From Acidobacteriota bacterium (lineage in GTDB: Bacteria > Acidobacteriota > Terriglobia > Acidoferrales > UBA7541): a DNA stretch of 5,723 nt. The stretch lies in assembly GCA_019239815.1 (NCBI GenBank), contig JAFAZL010000813.1:1-5723 (forward strand), written 5' to 3'. Positions 1 to 5,722 of the stretch are shown here, piece by piece. Both the position numbers and the translations under genes were made by a program. Every line of letters begins with the position of its first letter. The stretch's first letter is position 1. Under the pieces are notes generated by a model, which saw nothing but the letters and a program-made list of their open reading frames with translations, was not told the DNA's origin and searched no databases.

Positions 1-1
1 G

Positions 2-751
2 CCCGGTGCGTTTCAGGTGGCGCTGGCTGCGGCTCGTGCTGAAGAGCAACTGGCGGAGAAGTTCAAGAGTGGCGAGGGAATGGGCTGGCACGAACATCAT
101 CACGAGCTGTTTGTCGGCACGGAGCGATTTTTCCGTCCAGGTTACGCGGCGAATTTGGTCGCGTCGTGGATTCCAGCACTGCAGGGAGTCGATGCTAAGT
201 TGAAGAGCGGCGCGAAAGTTGCGGACGTCGGATGCGGGCTCGGCGCTTCGACGATTTTGATGGCGCAGTCTTATCCGAAGTCGGAGTTTGTCGGTTTCGA
301 CTATCATGACAAATCGATCGAGTCGGCGAAGCAGCGCGCGAAAGACGCGGGCGTGGGAAACCGCGTGCGATTCGAGGTTGCCAAGGCGAAAGACTATCCC
401 GGCGCCGACTACGACTTCGTGACGTTTTTTGATTGCCTGCACGATATGGGCGATCCGGTCGGCGCGTCGAAGCACGTTCGCGGAACGCTGAAGAAAGATG
501 GTACGTGGATGATCGTCGAGCCGAACGCGGGCGACAAACTCGAAGACAATTTAAATCCGATCGGTCGCGCGTTTTACGGAGCGTCGACGCTGCTTTGCAC
601 GCCGGCGTCGCTGAGCCAGGAAGTCGGCTTGGCGCTCGGCGCGCAAGCCGGCGAGAAGCGCCTGCGCGAAGTCGTGACGAACGGAGGATTTTCGCACTTC
701 CGGCGCGCTACGCAGACGCCATTCAATCTGGTCTTTGAGGCGCGGCCTTAA
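2..751 (+). CDS. Class I SAM-dependent methyltransferase, 5'-truncated by window edge
   Basis: Transfers a methyl group from S-adenosylmethionine to an unidentified substrate, probably in the cytoplasm. The frame is open to the left edge, so a GTG at 17 is probably internal and the true start lies outside. Counting from the codon at 17, the Rossmann SAM-binding motif VADVGCGLG lies at 68-76, the acidic residue ending strand 2 is D95 in GFDYHD, and DFVTFFDCLHD (133-143) fits the motif around strand 4. An upstream stretch (GWHEHHHELF, FFRPGY) resembles the linker that follows the N-terminal winged-helix domain in two-domain methyltransferases of the Rv2258c type, typically about 350 residues. 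If that is right, roughly 100 N-terminal residues are missing here. The C-terminus is intact and ends in TAA. An intrinsic terminator follows about 90 bp downstream. The fold is secure; the substrate is unknown. Confidence 0.9.
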   Translation, partial: PGAFQVALAAARAEEQLAEKFKSGEGMGWHEHHHELFVGTERFFRPGYAANLVASWIPALQGVDAKLKSGAKVADVGCGLGASTILMAQSYPKSEFVGFDYHDKSIESAKQRAKDAGVGNRVRFEVAKAKDYPGADYDFVTFFDCLHDMGDPVGASKHVRGTLKKDGTWMIVEPNAGDKLEDNLNPIGRAFYGASTLLCTPASLSQEVGLALGAQAGEKRLREVVTNGGFSHFRRATQTPFNLVFEARP

Positions 752-772
752 GAGGCGAAGAGAAGAATAAAG

Positions 773-812
773 ATAACGCGGAGACGCTGAGACCGCAGAG
801 GAGCGCGGAGAA
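773..812. repeat. Purine-rich CGCGGAG-type intergenic repeat
   Basis: CGCGGAGA occurs at 777-784 and 804-811, with GACGCTGAGACCGCAGAGG between, and CGCGGAGAA recurs at 958-966 in the same spacer. From memory, runs of this kind (CGCAGAGG, CGCGGAGA, CTCTGCGGT on the other strand) are scattered through intergenic DNA of many soil bacteria. That is recollection, not a search result. No coding potential or function is visible. Confidence 0.5.
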
Positions 813-843
813 GGCGTCGACGACCGTTGAGTCTAGAGTTCGT

Positions 844-873
844 CGGGTGGGGGTCCTCCCCCCACCCGTTTTT
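844..873 (+). terminator. Intrinsic terminator downstream of the methyltransferase gene
   Basis: A perfect 10-bp stem, CGGGTGGGGG (844-853) against CCCCCACCCG (859-868), closes a five-base loop (TCCTC) and is followed at once by five T residues (869-873). This is a classic rho-independent terminator for plus-strand transcripts, about 93 bp beyond the methyltransferase stop. On the minus strand there is no T run, so it should not terminate the convergent dehydrogenase transcript. It also forms the head of the repeated element described at 872-935. Confidence 0.8.
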
Positions 874-935
874 GCGTAAGGAGTTGATTCTGGGAGAGTT
901 GCACGACCCCGGTTGTTCAAGGATGTGATTCTAAG
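872..935 (+). repeat. Intergenic repeat tail, copy A, with internal 41-bp period
   Basis: Two internal near-copies, AAGGAGTTGATTCT (878-891) and AAGGATGTGATTCT (919-932), match at 12 of 14 positions and are 41 bp apart. The same segment has a diverged copy at 4869-4917. Shared blocks, in order, are TTGCGnnAGGAGTTG, a TTGCAC block, TGTTC, and AAGG followed by GAT and CTAAG. The copy begins inside the T run of the terminator hairpin. I see no reading frame in it. It could be an acidobacterial dispersed repeat or a structured RNA 3' end; only a genome-wide search can tell. Confidence 0.5.
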
Positions 936-1008
936 GGGTTTACGGGCGGAGGGAGTCCGCGGAGAACACCGGGCGCGGCGCTAACTCGTTTAATTTTGCG
1001 GAGTTGGA

Positions 1009-2190
1009 CTACAAATCGTCGGAATCGTCAGCCTTTAGCTTCGTGATTTTGTGCGTAATTTTGACCTTGTGGTTGCGGATGCCGGCGATGATCGCGCTGC
1101 GCGTCTCGGTGGGCAATGTTTCGGGAGCGAAGACGCCTTTCGAATCGCGCGGAAAATTTTTGATGAAGAGGGCAGCAACGTGGGCCGTCGCGTAGGCAAC
1201 CGGCGTCGTGAACAGGCCCTGCTGGCGAATCTGGTAGAGCGTCGGGAAGTTGCAGTCGGTACGCACGAGCAGGTGTTCGTCTTCTTTGTTGCCCTTGCCG
1301 CGCTTCACGCCGCGAACCAAGATCGCAGCTGCGAAGCGAGCGTTCTGCAAAACTCCCTGGCGAATCAACTTCGCGATGGCGCGCGGCGCGATCGTTTGCG
1401 GAAATCGCTGGGGCACGATACCGCGCGACTTCGACAGCTTTCCTTGTTTGTACCAACGGCGCAGACGGTCGAATTCGTTGCCGCCGATTTTCACGTCCAT
1501 CTCGCGCATCGGGATAAAATAGGGAATTGTGCCGACTTCGTCCTGCGCGGCGAGGACGACGTTGGCGTTACCGATCGGGTCGGGGAAGCGAAATTTCTCG
1601 AGTTCGGCGAAGCGCTTCTCCATCTTGAATTTGCCGTTGCGATAGACGCGCGGGTTTGAAATCGCTTCATCGAATGTGACTTCAGGGGACCATTGCGAAA
1701 TGGGGTCTTCGCTCTCGGTGCTTTCGTACAGACGAATGTAAACGGATTCGACCTGGTCGAGCATCTCGGCCGCTCGAGCCACGAGCAAATTCGTCAGCCC
1801 GGGCGCCGCGCCAGTGTTGATCAGTGCGGTGCGCCGCTTTTCTTCAAACCGCTTCGCGAAGGCGAATTGCTCCGCCTTAAACGGATTGCGCGTCAGGTGT
1901 GAGCTGAGATCTATATAGTGCGCGCGCAGGCGCAACGCGGCGCGCATCACGATTTGGTTGAAGACGGAAGCCGATGCGTTGACGACCAGATTGCAGCCGC
2001 GCGCGACGCGAACGATGCCGAGCAAATTCCGCGCGTTTACTTCTGTCACCGCGATGGTGCTGCGTTTTCCGAGAAAGCGGCGCGCCCGCTCAGGATCGCG
2101 ATCGCCGCACCAAACTGTGTGCCCCTGTCGCTCGAGGAGTTGTGCGAGGAGCGAGCCGGTCGCGCCGGCGCCCAGAACGAAGATCTGCAT
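1009..2190 (-). CDS. Saccharopine dehydrogenase-like NAD(P)-binding oxidoreductase
   Basis: A 393-residue cytoplasmic protein with an N-terminal Rossmann domain of the saccharopine dehydrogenase family. The dinucleotide motif GAGATG is at residues 7-12. Family-typical stretches follow: HYIDLS (91-96), NTGAAPGLTN (125-134) and, near the C-terminus, KGVFAPE (351-357). Relatives include saccharopine and lysine dehydrogenases, carboxynorspermidine dehydrogenase and many uncharacterised oxidoreductases. The sequence does not settle the substrate, so lysine metabolism should not be assumed. The ATG at 2188-2190 directly precedes the QIFVLGAGATG strand-loop, so the start is well placed, although no good Shine-Dalgarno sequence is visible upstream. 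The tail (378-393) is charged and low in complexity, ending DDSDDL. The gene is convergent with the methyltransferase and 214 bp downstream of the cupin gene, so it probably has its own promoter. GC content is high (39 of 60 bases at 1081-1140). Confidence 0.88.
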   Translation of the reverse strand: MQIFVLGAGATGSLLAQLLERQGHTVWCGDRDPERARRFLGKRSTIAVTEVNARNLLGIVRVARGCNLVVNASASVFNQIVMRAALRLRAHYIDLSSHLTRNPFKAEQFAFAKRFEEKRRTALINTGAAPGLTNLLVARAAEMLDQVESVYIRLYESTESEDPISQWSPEVTFDEAISNPRVYRNGKFKMEKRFAELEKFRFPDPIGNANVVLAAQDEVGTIPYFIPMREMDVKIGGNEFDRLRRWYKQGKLSKSRGIVPQRFPQTIAPRAIAKLIRQGVLQNARFAAAILVRGVKRGKGNKEDEHLLVRTDCNFPTLYQIRQQGLFTTPVAYATAHVAALFIKNFPRDSKGVFAPETLPTETRSAIIAGIRNHKVKITHKITKLKADDSDDL

Positions 2191-2404
2191 GTCGTGGCGA
2201 AAACTGTATCACAAACGTTTCGCCAGCCCATGGGTCGAGAAACGATGGCGATAGTTCAATTTCCGACTAGCCAACAATCCGTCCAGATACTTCGGTGAAT
2301 TCTGAAGTGAAATCGCCAGAGCCCGCAATCACTTGCGGAAACTCGGTTGCGAATGAGCGAGTTGAGGAGCGCCCAGATGTATTTGAAATTGCTCGCGGGG
2401 ACGA
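2191..2404. other. Spacer between cupin and dehydrogenase genes, no supported feature
   Basis: This 214-bp gap lies downstream of the cupin stop and upstream of the dehydrogenase start, both on the minus strand. It must hold the dehydrogenase promoter if that gene is not cotranscribed, but I find no convincing -35/-10 pair, only a TGATAC hexamer without a matching -35. An 8-bp palindrome AAACGTTT sits at 2213-2220, about 22 bp upstream of the dehydrogenase ATG, and could be chance. No T-tailed hairpin follows the cupin gene. Confidence 0.4.
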
Positions 2405-2860
2405 TCAGTCTTTGTTCTCGATCCGGACCAATTTCAAGGGCAAATCATCGAGGTTCTCCACCGAATGTGGGGCCTCTGGGGGCGTCCACTCCACAAAAGG
2501 CACCTTTGGCTTCACCTTAAGCTGGCGAGAATCGAAGAGAATCTTTCCGTTCGCGTCTCGGTCGATTGCATCCCCCGCCTGCTGAATATAGAGCGTACCC
2601 GGCCAACAGTGCACATGGATTGGCTCTTTACTGTGCGGCGCGATCGTTACTTCCAGCACTCGGACGTGCTCATTCTCAAAAATGACCTTGTGATTTGCCG
2701 GTGCTGCTTTCACGGCATCCAAACTTTCCGGCCAAGGGCATGCCTCCTTGGAGCGATTCGTTACTCTCGCAGCTGTCGATACGTCGGTGTTGGTGGCCGA
2801 AGAACTCTGGCTAGCTGACAGAGCAACGACAGCGATCATCACCAAAACAAGTCGATTCAT
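2405..2860 (-). CDS. Exported small cupin-domain protein
   Basis: A 151-residue protein. The N-terminus (MNR followed by LVLVMIAVVALSA) is a Sec-type signal peptide, with cleavage likely around residues 20-23, placing the mature protein outside the cytoplasmic membrane. There is no lipobox cysteine. The rest is a single cupin barrel. Motif 1 carries the HxH pair in EPIHVHCWPG but lacks the usual glutamate a few residues later. Motif 2 is PPEAPHSVEN, with the expected His and Asn. Metal binding is therefore plausible through three histidines, but the enzymatic role is unknown. I recall similar short exported cupins (KEPxHxHxWP, DRDxNGxxLFDSR, APHSVEN) as hypothetical proteins in soil bacteria. 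The start is fixed by an excellent ribosome site. The gene lies 93 bp downstream of the membrane protein gene on the same strand and probably shares its transcript. Confidence 0.85.
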   Translation of the reverse strand: MNRLVLVMIAVVALSASQSSSATNTDVSTAARVTNRSKEACPWPESLDAVKAAPANHKVIFENEHVRVLEVTIAPHSKEPIHVHCWPGTLYIQQAGDAIDRDANGKILFDSRQLKVKPKVPFVEWTPPEAPHSVENLDDLPLKLVRIENKD

Positions 2861-2868
2861 GGACCAGT

Positions 2869-2876
2869 CCTCCTTA
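2869..2876 (-). promoter_or_regulatory. Strong Shine-Dalgarno site for the cupin gene
   Basis: On the minus strand TAAGGAGG ends eight bases before the ATG at 2858-2860. It is the best ribosome binding site in the window and confirms the start. A TGTAAT hexamer just upstream was considered as a -10, but a transcript starting there would lose this site, so cotranscription with the membrane protein gene is more likely. Confidence 0.8.
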
Positions 2877-2932
2877 GATTACATTGCTGCCCGCTAAGGC
2901 CAATTCGCAGCAAGGTCAGATCCCCAGGGATG

Positions 2933-2953
2933 TGAGTGGGATTCCAGCACTCA
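2933..2953 (-). other. Small stem-loop directly after the membrane protein stop codon
   Basis: TGAGTG (2933-2938) pairs with CACTCA (2948-2953), and inner GG/CC pairs extend the stem with a small bulge. It abuts the TGA at 2954-2956 and lies between the two genes of the putative operon. It has no T tract, so it is not a standard terminator. It could stabilise or process the upstream message, or be chance. Confidence 0.3.
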
Positions 2954-3688
2954 TCAGGTTCTCTGCAGCCAAGCGATTGTGTGGCCTATCAGTGCCGATT
3001 GCGAAAGGACCGGAACAGCGAGCTGTAAGGCGATCATGAGGCCCACACCCCAGATGGTTGCTCGCTGAAGTGAACGTCGAGTCCAGAAATCGTAGACCAC
3101 CAGAAGTGCAGGAAAGCTGTTCACAGAAGCGTAAAACACCACGAGATGTTGTTCTATGTTTTGCATTATCGGCCAACGCGCAATTGCAGGGATGATGATT
3201 ACAAACGTGGCGCACAGAACAAGTCGCTTGTGCGTTGGTGCGTCATGACGAGCAATAAAAGCCCATGAAATTAGAAAGGCGAACAGGCAGAGCAGGAGAA
3301 TGTCTTGCGCGGTAATTATCTGAAGGACAGGCGGAGGGACAAATCTTCTCTTTATTGCACCAATCAGTGAGGCGAAGCCGCTGATTACCATCAGTGGTGC
3401 CAAGAACATTCCGGCAATACCTAGCCGCATGTGCCAGCGTGTGCGGCGGCTTGCGACAAGAGCTACTTGGGCCACAAGCAAGGCAATCCAAAGCGTGAAC
3501 AGCGCACCGTGAATATGAACTACTACGCTCGGGAGTTTCGCCCAGAAGGCGCCAGCCAGGAAGTAGGTTCGGGCAAAGCCGACTGAGACACCGATCAGCA
3601 CCAGTAACGCTACTCCGGAGAAGAACAGCCTATCGTGTTGCCCGGTGCGTTCTGGGTGCTTTGTTTGCGAAACCGCCGCCGTTGCCAT
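2954..3688 (-). CDS. Conserved-looking polytopic membrane protein of unknown function
   Basis: A 244-residue inner-membrane protein with about seven hydrophobic helices, near residues 21-38, 55-80, 88-110, 124-146, 155-172, 181-200 and 209-229. Histidines stand out: VHIHG in helix 2 (H58, H60), RTRWHMRLG (H86) before helix 3, and THKRL (H153) before helix 5. The arrangement resembles uncharacterised membrane proteins I remember from Acidobacteria and Proteobacteria, and loosely the cytochrome b561/DUF2306-like group. No enzymatic motif is certain. I chose the ATG at 3686-3688 because GAGAGGAG lies five bases upstream. The frame is open to 3763, but the extra 25 residues are hydrophilic, lack a ribosome site and run into the shared regulatory region. 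The cupin gene follows on the same strand, and the AraC regulator diverges upstream. A role in sensing, transport or redox chemistry is open. Confidence 0.8.
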   Translation of the reverse strand: MATAAVSQTKHPERTGQHDRLFFSGVALLVLIGVSVGFARTYFLAGAFWAKLPSVVVHIHGALFTLWIALLVAQVALVASRRTRWHMRLGIAGMFLAPLMVISGFASLIGAIKRRFVPPPVLQIITAQDILLLCLFAFLISWAFIARHDAPTHKRLVLCATFVIIIPAIARWPIMQNIEQHLVVFYASVNSFPALLVVYDFWTRRSLQRATIWGVGLMIALQLAVPVLSQSALIGHTIAWLQRT

Positions 3689-3693
3689 GCAGA

Positions 3694-3701
3694 CTCCTCT
3701 C
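3694..3701 (-). promoter_or_regulatory. Shine-Dalgarno site deciding the membrane protein start
   Basis: Minus-strand GAGAGGAG (core AGGAG at 3694-3698) ends five bases upstream of the ATG at 3686-3688. This favours that codon over the longer in-frame start at 3763. Confidence 0.65.
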
Positions 3702-3735
3702 AACCAACAATCTCTGAAGTTACTCGGAGTTGCGA

Positions 3736-3763
3736 ATTCGAAACGAGCACGCTCTGTTGCCAA
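3736..3763 (-). promoter_or_regulatory. Candidate promoter for the membrane protein-cupin unit
   Basis: On the minus strand TTGGCA (3763-3758, five of six to the -35 consensus) is followed after 16 bp by TCGAAT (3741-3736, four of six to the -10). Transcription would begin about 40 bp upstream of the chosen ATG and keep its ribosome site. A perfect 8-bp palindrome, CGAATTCG (3733-3740), overlaps the -10 and could be an operator half. Consensus matching alone, so tentative. Confidence 0.3.
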
Positions 3764-3803
3764 CTCAGTTTCGCGAGGTCTACCGGCGGGCGATAGTAAA
3801 AAA

Positions 3804-3833
3804 ACGACATGCTGGTTTCGAGCGGTGTATATT
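3804..3833 (+). promoter_or_regulatory. Candidate promoter for the AraC-family regulator
   Basis: ACGACA (3804-3809, last four bases matching the -35 consensus) lies 18 bp from TATATT (3828-3833, five of six to the -10). The start of transcription would fall near 3840, only a few bases before the ATG at 3846. The regulator message would then be nearly leaderless, which agrees with the lack of any Shine-Dalgarno sequence there. It sits in the 157-bp region shared with the divergent membrane protein gene. Confidence 0.4.
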
Positions 3834-3845
3834 CCTCACGCGGCC

Positions 3846-4715
3846 ATGTTCCCCTACTTCCAAATCCCAACCCTGGCGCTACGGCCCTTCATTCAGTTCT
3901 ACATACAGTTGGAGAGGAGCCGTCAGGATCCCTTGGTGGTCCTCCCGATTCCTGCCCGCGCAAGCCCGATGATCGAATTCGTATTTGGGGATCGTTTCAA
4001 GTTTTGCTACTGGGGGTCACGAGAGGAAGAATCTGTGCCAGCTGCATCCCTGGTCGGCATGTTGACGCGTCCGCACGCCACGCTCCTGCACCAGGGCACG
4101 TTTCAGTCTTTTATTATTATGTTTCAGGCTCATGGCCTGACGGACCTCTTTGGTGTTCCCTCGAGTGAGGTCACCAATCACACTTATGATGCGGACGCTG
4201 TTCTGGGCAAGCCGATCAGGGAATTAGAGCAGCGCCTCGGCAATTGTGAGACCTTCCAGCAGCGGGATTCCGTTGCAAATCACTTCTTTGAGGAGCTTTT
4301 GAAGCATGCCCAGACTGCTGATCGAATGACTTTCGCCGCCGATCGGATTCTGAGCTCTGGTGGGAGGTTGCCCACTGCGGACCTTGCAGGACAAGCAGGG
4401 ATTGGCGTCCGCCAGTTCCAACGCGAGTTTTCTGCGCGTTTCGGTGCCAGCCCGAAGCTGTTCTCACGCATCGTGCGATTCCAGAATGCGTTGGACACCA
4501 AAGCACGAAGTTCAACGAAATCGTGGACCGATGTCGCGCACGAATTCGGTTACTACGATCAGATGCACATGGTGCATGACTTTAGGGAATTCACAGGTGA
4601 ATCGCCCACTGAAACCTTGTGCCAGCTGGAGCTTCTTTTTCGGGCACAGATCGACGCGGTTCGCGCGGGCCGAGCAGCGGAGCATCCAAATATGGTGCGC
4701 CGATTTGTGATCTGA
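3846..4715 (+). CDS. AraC-family transcriptional regulator
   Basis: A 289-residue DNA-binding regulator from the chosen ATG. Residues 1 to about 155 form a sensor-like N-terminal domain of the kind starting PYFQIPTLALRPFIQFYIQLE, typical of AraC proteins with a DUF6597-like domain (family from memory). Residues 160-257 are the double helix-turn-helix. The first helix pair is LPTADLAGQAGIGVRQFQRE (175-194). The second is WTDVAHEFGYYDQMHMVHDF (227-246), followed by the FTGESPTE signature. The tail (258-289) is a short extension. The frame is open back to 3645, but that would overlap the divergent gene. The ATG at 3846 begins at the usual domain start and fits the candidate promoter. A GTG at 3825 is an alternative. 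No ribosome site is visible for either. Likely target: the divergent membrane protein and cupin genes, plus itself. The effector is unknown. Confidence 0.88.
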   Translation: MFPYFQIPTLALRPFIQFYIQLERSRQDPLVVLPIPARASPMIEFVFGDRFKFCYWGSREEESVPAASLVGMLTRPHATLLHQGTFQSFIIMFQAHGLTDLFGVPSSEVTNHTYDADAVLGKPIRELEQRLGNCETFQQRDSVANHFFEELLKHAQTADRMTFAADRILSSGGRLPTADLAGQAGIGVRQFQREFSARFGASPKLFSRIVRFQNALDTKARSSTKSWTDVAHEFGYYDQMHMVHDFREFTGESPTETLCQLELLFRAQIDAVRAGRAAEHPNMVRRFVI

Positions 4716-4821
4716 TATTTGAGTCAGCTCGAGGGCGATAAAGGCAGCGGAGATTCTTGGGAATTTTGGATGAGTGGCCAATCGCCAATTCGTTCATCGA
4801 GACAGATTGCAGCACTGAAGG

Positions 4822-4860
4822 GTCTCACGTTTTGACTCCTAGAAATGGAGTAACGGAGAC
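4822..4860. other. Long bulged hairpin between convergent genes
   Basis: The right arm GGAGTAACGGAGAC (4847-4860) pairs along its whole 14 bases with a left arm made of GTCTC (4822-4826), CGTT (4828-4831) and ACTCC (4835-4839), leaving a one-base and a three-base bulge. The loop is TAGAAAT. No T run follows on either strand, so it is not a canonical intrinsic terminator, although it could act as one for either convergent gene or protect an RNA 3' end. It is the head of the second copy of the repeated element at 4869-4917. Confidence 0.5.
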
Positions 4861-4868
4861 GCCCGCCC

Positions 4869-4917
4869 TTGCGCGAGGAGTTGCACAGCGACTGTTCTCA
4901 TAAGGCAGCGATCTAAG
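4869..4917 (+). repeat. Intergenic repeat tail, copy B (internally deleted)
   Basis: This matches 872-935 in the same orientation. CTTGCGCGAGGAGTTG (4868-4883) agrees with 871-886 at 13 of 16 positions, all three differences being transitions. CAC, TGTTC (4893-4897) and AAGG, GAT, CTAAG (4902-4917) then follow in the same order. Copy A has GAGTTG twice, 15 bp apart (881 and 896); copy B has it once, as expected from a deletion between those short direct repeats. The last bases overlap the stop codon of the minus-strand oxidoreductase (4913-4915). Confidence 0.45.
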
Positions 4918-5722
4918 CGTGGTGGAGAGCCGTTGCGATATGGCGAATCTCGTCCAGTGGAAATTCCTGTTCGTTTTCGGTGAGCACTTGAATGCAAACA
5001 TGGTCGGCGCCTGCTGAGCGGTGTTCGTTAACGCGACCAAGCACGGTCTTAAGGTCTCCCCAGGCAATCACGGAGTCGATCAAATGGTCGCTGCCTCCGT
5101 TGGCGAAATCGGTTTCGGTGAATCCAAGGCGCAAGAAGTTATTCGTGTAGTTTGGAAGAGTCAGGTAGATGGCAAGAAATTTTCTTGCGATGGCGCGTGC
5201 TTTGGTGGCGTCTGTCTCGAGGATGACGGCTTGCTCCGGACACAAAAGAGGGCCGGGACCTAGCAGCTCGCGAGCCTGGGCCGTATGCTTCGGGGTTGTG
5301 TTGTAGGGATGTGCGCCGTCAGCGCGCTCTGCGCTGAGTCGCAACATTTGCGGCCCGAGCGCGGCCAAAACGCGTAGCGGCTTTGTGGCCGGCGGAACGG
5401 CACGGAAGAGAGCATGCTCCATCGCATCCAGATAGCCGCGCATGGTTGCCACCGGTTTGTCGTAGCGATGCCCCCGGAGTCGTTCGACCAACGGAATATG
5501 GCTCACACCAAGGCCGAGGAGGAAGCGATCGGGGTAGCGCTCCGCCAACGTCTTTTGCGCGGCAGCCATCGTAACGGCATCCCTTCCATAAATATTCGCG
5601 ATTCCGGTCGCGATGACGATCTGGCGGGTTCCCGCCAACAGCAACCCGGCGAGAGTCAATGCTTCACGTCCGACTGCTTCTCCGAACCAAAGGGCGCCGA
5701 AGCTCAGCGATTCTATTTCGGA
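4913..5722 (-). CDS. LLM-class (luciferase-like) flavin/F420-dependent oxidoreductase, N-terminus beyond window
   Basis: About 269 residues are visible; the frame runs off the right edge, so this is a 3'-complete partial gene lacking perhaps 20 N-terminal residues. It is a TIM-barrel monooxygenase or dehydrogenase of the bacterial luciferase superfamily, using reduced FMN or F420; the sequence does not decide which. Signature stretches, in order, are GALWFGEAVGRE, IVIATGIANIYGRDA, RFLLGLGVSH, RVLAALGPQML, AERADGAHPYNTTP and GADHVCIQVL. The pattern fits the probable F420-dependent oxidoreductase group named after MSMEG_4141 (TIGR03620), recognised from memory. A TTG at 5657-5659 is not the start: the 21 upstream codons encode conserved family sequence. 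It is convergent with the AraC gene, 197 bp apart, with no evidence of shared function. Substrate unknown. Confidence 0.88.
   Translation of the reverse strand, partial: SEIESLSFGALWFGEAVGREALTLAGLLLAGTRQIVIATGIANIYGRDAVTMAAAQKTLAERYPDRFLLGLGVSHIPLVERLRGHRYDKPVATMRGYLDAMEHALFRAVPPATKPLRVLAALGPQMLRLSAERADGAHPYNTTPKHTAQARELLGPGPLLCPEQAVILETDATKARAIARKFLAIYLTLPNYTNNFLRLGFTETDFANGGSDHLIDSVIAWGDLKTVLGRVNEHRSAGADHVCIQVLTENEQEFPLDEIRHIATALHHA

Noticed and set aside
957..978. CCGCG/CGCGG inverted repeat considered as a dehydrogenase terminator
   Set aside because: The stem is only five pairs with a long loop and no T run on the minus strand.
1051..1659. 202-codon open frame on the plus strand
   Set aside because: It is antisense to the well-supported dehydrogenase, and its translation shows no recognisable domain; long antisense frames are expected in GC-rich genes.
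2094..2103. Perfect palindrome GATCGCGATC
   Set aside because: It lies inside the dehydrogenase reading frame and is easily produced by its GC-rich codons.
2266..2404. Stop-free minus-strand frame continuing after the cupin TGA, considered as readthrough or a gene remnant
   Set aside because: It is about 46 codons of serine- and threonine-rich sequence with no family resemblance, and the cupin domain is already complete at the TGA.
2295..2585. 96-codon plus-strand frame entering the cupin gene
   Set aside because: It begins with GTG without a ribosome site and mostly runs antisense to the cupin gene.
3689..3763. Longer start for the membrane protein gene at 3763
   Set aside because: The extra 25 residues are not membrane-like and have no ribosome site, whereas GAGAGGAG precedes the ATG at 3688.
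3645..3845. In-frame 67-residue N-terminal extension of the AraC regulator
   Set aside because: It would overlap the divergent membrane protein gene and its ribosome site, has no family-like sequence, and the sensor domain begins at the ATG at 3846.
5657..5659. TTG as the start codon of the LLM oxidoreductase
   Set aside because: The 21 codons upstream are open and encode conserved family sequence (GALWFGEAVGRE), so the gene continues past the window edge.
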